In this document: one piece after another, positions 18,259-20,726 of the stretch
Position numbering within the stretch: position 1 is the stretch's first letter
How the letters are laid out: every line of letters starts with the position of its first letter
DNA from: Comamonadaceae bacterium
Lineage (GTDB): Bacteria; Pseudomonadota; Gammaproteobacteria; Burkholderiales; Burkholderiaceae_C
Reading direction: 5' to 3'
DNA: 20,726 nucleotides
Assembly: GCA_021286965.1 (NCBI GenBank)
Contig: JAJTBK010000360.1
Span: 1-20,726, forward strand
Notes under the pieces: model-generated
Told to the model about the DNA's origin: nothing
The model's input: the letters and a program-made list of their open reading frames with translations, nothing else
Database searches by the model: none
Made by a program: the position numbers and the translations under genes

Positions 18259-19494
18259 TTGTTCGACCAGCTCTCGATTCGCTACAAACTGGTGGTGCTG
18301 CTCGGCCTGAGCCTGGGCCTGGGGTTGTGCGTGTCGGCCCTGGTGGCGCTGTACTCAACCTGGGTGGCCGAGCGCCAGTCATCGCTGCGCGCCCTGCACC
18401 AGATCGCCGCCATCACCAGCGAGAACATGCGCGCCGCGCTCGCTTTCCACGACGCCCAAAGCGCTGCCAACATCCTGGCACCGCTGCACACCAACCCGCA
18501 CATCCGCTACGCCCTGGTGACCAATGAAAACGGCCAGTTGCTCGGCCAGTACCGGGCACCGGCGACGACCGAGGCGCAGGCACAGGCCTGGCACGCCCGG
18601 ATCGAGCAGCACCCGGCCACACCCGAGCAGCAGCAAGAGGCCATGGAGCGGGCCTACCACTACGTCATCTACCCGATCGATTTCGACGGCAAGCGCATCG
18701 GCCGCCTGGCCCTGCTGGCCGACAACGACGCCATGTACGCCAAGATGCGGCAATTTTTCATGCTCCAGGGGCTGGCCTCGGTGCTGATCCTGGCAAGCCT
18801 GCTGCTGCTGTCCTGGCGCTTGCAGCTGATCTTCACGCGCCCCATCCTGCAGCTGCTGGCCCTCATGCGCCGCATCGGCCACAGCAAGGACTACACCCCG
18901 GTGCTGGCAACGCTGCGCACCGATGAGTTCGGCGAGCTGTACCGGGGCTTCAATGCCATGCTGCAGGAGATCCGCCAGCGTGACGAGCAGCTGAGCCGCC
19001 TGGCCACGACCGACACCCTCACCGGCCTGGCGAACCGGGGCCATGCGCTCGACGTCCTGCAAGCCATGGTCACCCGCGCCCAGCGCAAGCACGAACCCAT
19101 GGGCGTGATCCTGCTCGACGTCGATCATTTCAAGCAGATCAACGACCGCCATGGCCATCCAGCCGGCGACCAGGTGCTGCGGGACATGGCGCACATCCTG
19201 CAAGCCAACATCCGCACCTACGACCTGGCGGCACGTTTTGGCGGCGAAGAATTTTTGCTGCTGTGCGACGGCGCCGACCTCGCCACCACCGCCGACATGG
19301 CCGAACGCATCCGCGCCAGCGTCGCCAGCCACAGCTTTCGCCTCGCCAGTGGCCAGGTGCTGCACGTCACCGTCAGCCTGGGGCTACACGTCGGCAGCGC
19401 CGTCCCCGAGACGGCGATGGCACGGATCGAAGCCGCCGACCAGGCCCTGTACCGTGCCAAGCAGGCCGGGCGCAACCGCGTGGAGAGCGCCTGA
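18259..19494 (+). CDS. yfiN: YfiN-type membrane diguanylate cyclase
   Basis: The product (411 residues from this start) should make c-di-GMP from GTP. A membrane helix (about 10–32) is followed by a periplasmic sensor of about 130 residues resembling CHASE8, a second helix (about 168–190), a HAMP-like linker and a GGDEF domain (about 250–411). The active site is GGEEF (328–332), preceded five residues earlier by an inhibitory-site RxxD (R319–D322). DVDHFKQINDRHGHPAGD holds the metal- and substrate-binding residues. The start is uncertain: TTG at 18247, 18253 or 18259, or GTG at 18214, all without a clear Shine-Dalgarno. A yfiR-like gene follows one base after the stop, matching the YfiN–YfiR pairing, so periplasmic repression by YfiR is inferred. 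Confidence 0.85.
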   Translation: MFDQLSIRYKLVVLLGLSLGLGLCVSALVALYSTWVAERQSSLRALHQIAAITSENMRAALAFHDAQSAANILAPLHTNPHIRYALVTNENGQLLGQYRAPATTEAQAQAWHARIEQHPATPEQQQEAMERAYHYVIYPIDFDGKRIGRLALLADNDAMYAKMRQFFMLQGLASVLILASLLLLSWRLQLIFTRPILQLLALMRRIGHSKDYTPVLATLRTDEFGELYRGFNAMLQEIRQRDEQLSRLATTDTLTGLANRGHALDVLQAMVTRAQRKHEPMGVILLDVDHFKQINDRHGHPAGDQVLRDMAHILQANIRTYDLAARFGGEEFLLLCDGADLATTADMAERIRASVASHSFRLASGQVLHVTVSLGLHVGSAVPETAMARIEAADQALYRAKQAGRNRVESA

Positions 19495-19495
19495 C

Positions 19496-20026
19496 ATGCA
19501 ACGCCTGGCGCACGGCCTCATCGCCCTGCTGTGCCTGCTGGCCGGCATGGCGCCGGCCTGGCCCAGCCACAACGAGCTGCAGCTCAAGGCCGTGTTCCTG
19601 GGCCGCTTTGCCAGCTATGTGCAATGGCCACAGCCCGAGCGCGCAGCCTTCGACATCACCGTGCTCGGCAACACGCCCCTGGCGGCGCAGCTCGAGCAGC
19701 TGTACGCCGACAAGCGCATCCAGGGCCGGCCGGTGCGCATCCGCACCGTGGCCCAGGTGCAGGACGTGGGCACGCCGGACATGCTCTTCATCGCCCTGCC
19801 CAGCATCGCCCTGCGCCAGGCCGCCATCGCCTACGCGCAGGAGCACGGCATCCTGAGCGTGAGCGATGCCAAGGGCTTTGCCGAGGGCGGCGGCATCATC
19901 CAGATCAACTTCGTCGAGCAAAACGTCCAGATCAAAATCAATTACGACGCTGCCGTGAAAACGGGCCTGCAGATTGGCGCGCCCCTGTTGTCCATTGCCA
20001 CGGTGCTGCGGGGAAGCCAGCCATGA
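19496..20026 (+). CDS. yfiR: YfiR-family periplasmic protein (DUF4154)
   Basis: The 176-residue product has a signal peptide (about 1–24, ending near PAWPS) and a DUF4154 domain starting NELQLKAVFLGRFASYVQWP and closing with GGGIIQINFVEQNVQIKINY and a LLSIATVL tail. In Pseudomonas, YfiR binds the periplasmic part of YfiN and holds cyclase activity down. The mature protein here contains no cysteine, so the disulfide control reported for Pseudomonas YfiR cannot operate. GGAG (19482–19485) precedes the ATG at 19496. It starts two bases after the cyclase stop and its own stop overlaps the receptor gene start (ATGA), so the three genes are probably co-translated. Confidence 0.88.
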   Translation: MQRLAHGLIALLCLLAGMAPAWPSHNELQLKAVFLGRFASYVQWPQPERAAFDITVLGNTPLAAQLEQLYADKRIQGRPVRIRTVAQVQDVGTPDMLFIALPSIALRQAAIAYAQEHGILSVSDAKGFAEGGGIIQINFVEQNVQIKINYDAAVKTGLQIGAPLLSIATVLRGSQP

Positions 20027-20726
20027 AGCCCATCCTGACTCTCCTGCCCCTGTGCCTCGCCTGCAGCGCCGCCCTGGCCGAGGCGCCGCAGGCCGAGGCC
20101 GACCTGTACACCCTGCCCCTCGACGAGCTGCTGCGCGTGCAGATCCCGCTGCAGGCCGACGTCGGCGCGCGCGATGGCGCGCGCAGCGCGCACGACGCCA
20201 GCGTGCCCATCGACGTCTACACCGCCGAGCAGCTGCAATCCGTCGGCACCCTGCAGCTGGCCGAAGCCCTGGCGGCCCTGGTGCCGGGCTTGAACTACCC
20301 CCGCCCCTCGATTGCCGACGGCACCGACCACGCGCCGCCCTTCACGCTGCGCGCACTCAACCCCGACCAGGTGCTGGTGCTGGTCAACGGCAAGCGCCAG
20401 CACCAAAGTTCACTGCTGCACATGAACGGCACCATCGGCCGGGGCAGCTCGGGGGTGGATCTGAACACCATCCCACTGCTGGCGGTCGAGCGCGTCGAGG
20501 TGCTGCGTGACGGCGCCGCCGCGCAGTACGGCTCGGACGCCATCGCCGGCATCATCAACATCGTGCTCAAGGGCTACGGCCACGGCAACCAGGCGCTGCT
20601 CGGCTGGGGCCGTACCACGGCCGGCGACGGCCTGCAGCGCCAGGCGGCGCTGTTCATCACCCGGCCGCTGGCGGGCGACGGCTTCGTCAACCTCACGGCC
20701 GAGCTGCGCGACCGGGGCGCCACCAA
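20023..20726 (+). CDS. TonB-dependent outer-membrane receptor (5' part, runs off the window)
   Basis: The frame stays open to the window end, giving 234 full codons. A signal peptide (about 1–20, ending ACSAALAEA) is followed by a short segment LYTLPLDELLRVQIPL, resembling the LSLEELL motif seen near the N-terminus of many receptors found beside YfiR-like genes. The plug domain follows (about 66–185), with VPIDVYTAEQLQSVG, VLVNGKRQH, IPLLAVERVEVLRDGAAAQY and GSDAIAGIINIVLK. The barrel then begins. The substrate cannot be inferred. The ATGA overlap with yfiR and the cyclase upstream suggest a role in the same c-di-GMP signalling unit. Confidence 0.9.
   Translation, partial: MKPILTLLPLCLACSAALAEAPQAEADLYTLPLDELLRVQIPLQADVGARDGARSAHDASVPIDVYTAEQLQSVGTLQLAEALAALVPGLNYPRPSIADGTDHAPPFTLRALNPDQVLVLVNGKRQHQSSLLHMNGTIGRGSSGVDLNTIPLLAVERVEVLRDGAAAQYGSDAIAGIINIVLKGYGHGNQALLGWGRTTAGDGLQRQAALFITRPLAGDGFVNLTAELRDRGAT

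Noticed and set aside
19496..19570. Lipoprotein signal in YfiR (Cys13)
   Set aside because: Cys13 sits inside the hydrophobic core (ALLCLLAG), not in a lipobox after the h-region; an ordinary signal peptide fits.

Overview
The window reads as chromosomal DNA of a high-GC betaproteobacterium, most likely Comamonadaceae (Acidovorax/Alicycliphilus/Melaminivora-like). This rests on the gene order entericidin–leuD–leuB–asd–fimV–truA–trpF–trpB–trpA–accD, strong G/C third-position bias, and two interspersed repeat types that I recall as common in that family. The genus is an inference. All genes I can support lie on the + strand.

Layout. 1–1892: end of an entericidin-type lipoprotein gene, then leuD and leuB (leucine synthesis), separated by a hairpin repeat. 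1893–2162: a 270-nt leader region before asd, with a promoter-like box, a candidate 33-residue leader peptide ending in Thr-Thr-Thr-Thr-Ile-Lys-Gly, and three mutually exclusive hairpins resembling an attenuator. 2163–3275: asd. 3276–3656: a gene-free, highly structured gap with a nested terminator hairpin, two further hairpins and a short inverted-repeat element. 3657–9942: fimV (polar landmark/pilus assembly), truA (tRNA pseudouridine synthase), trpF, trpB and trpA, tightly packed with several stop/start overlaps. 9943–10115: a GC-rich repeat. 10116–10988: accD (fatty acid synthesis), followed by a terminator.

11041–18178 is a nitrate assimilation unit. It starts with a clear sigma-54 (-24/-12) promoter with NtrC-like half-sites upstream, followed by nirB, nirD, nasA and a NarK-type transporter. 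Together these import nitrate, reduce it to nitrite and then to ammonium, with expression expected under nitrogen limitation. The usual accD neighbour folC is absent, so conserved synteny breaks here.

18179–20726 holds a c-di-GMP signalling cluster: a membrane diguanylate cyclase of YfiN type, a periplasmic YfiR-type (DUF4154) protein, and the start of a TonB-dependent receptor that runs off the window. The last two overlap by four bases. The receptor occupies the position taken by the OmpA-like YfiB in the Pseudomonas YfiBNR system.

Most notable: the putative threonine-responsive asd leader, a hairpin repeat copy lying in frame inside trpF, the sigma-54/NtrC-type control region of the nitrate operon, and the YfiN–YfiR–TonB-receptor module. 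No tRNA, rRNA, CRISPR array or intact insertion sequence was seen.
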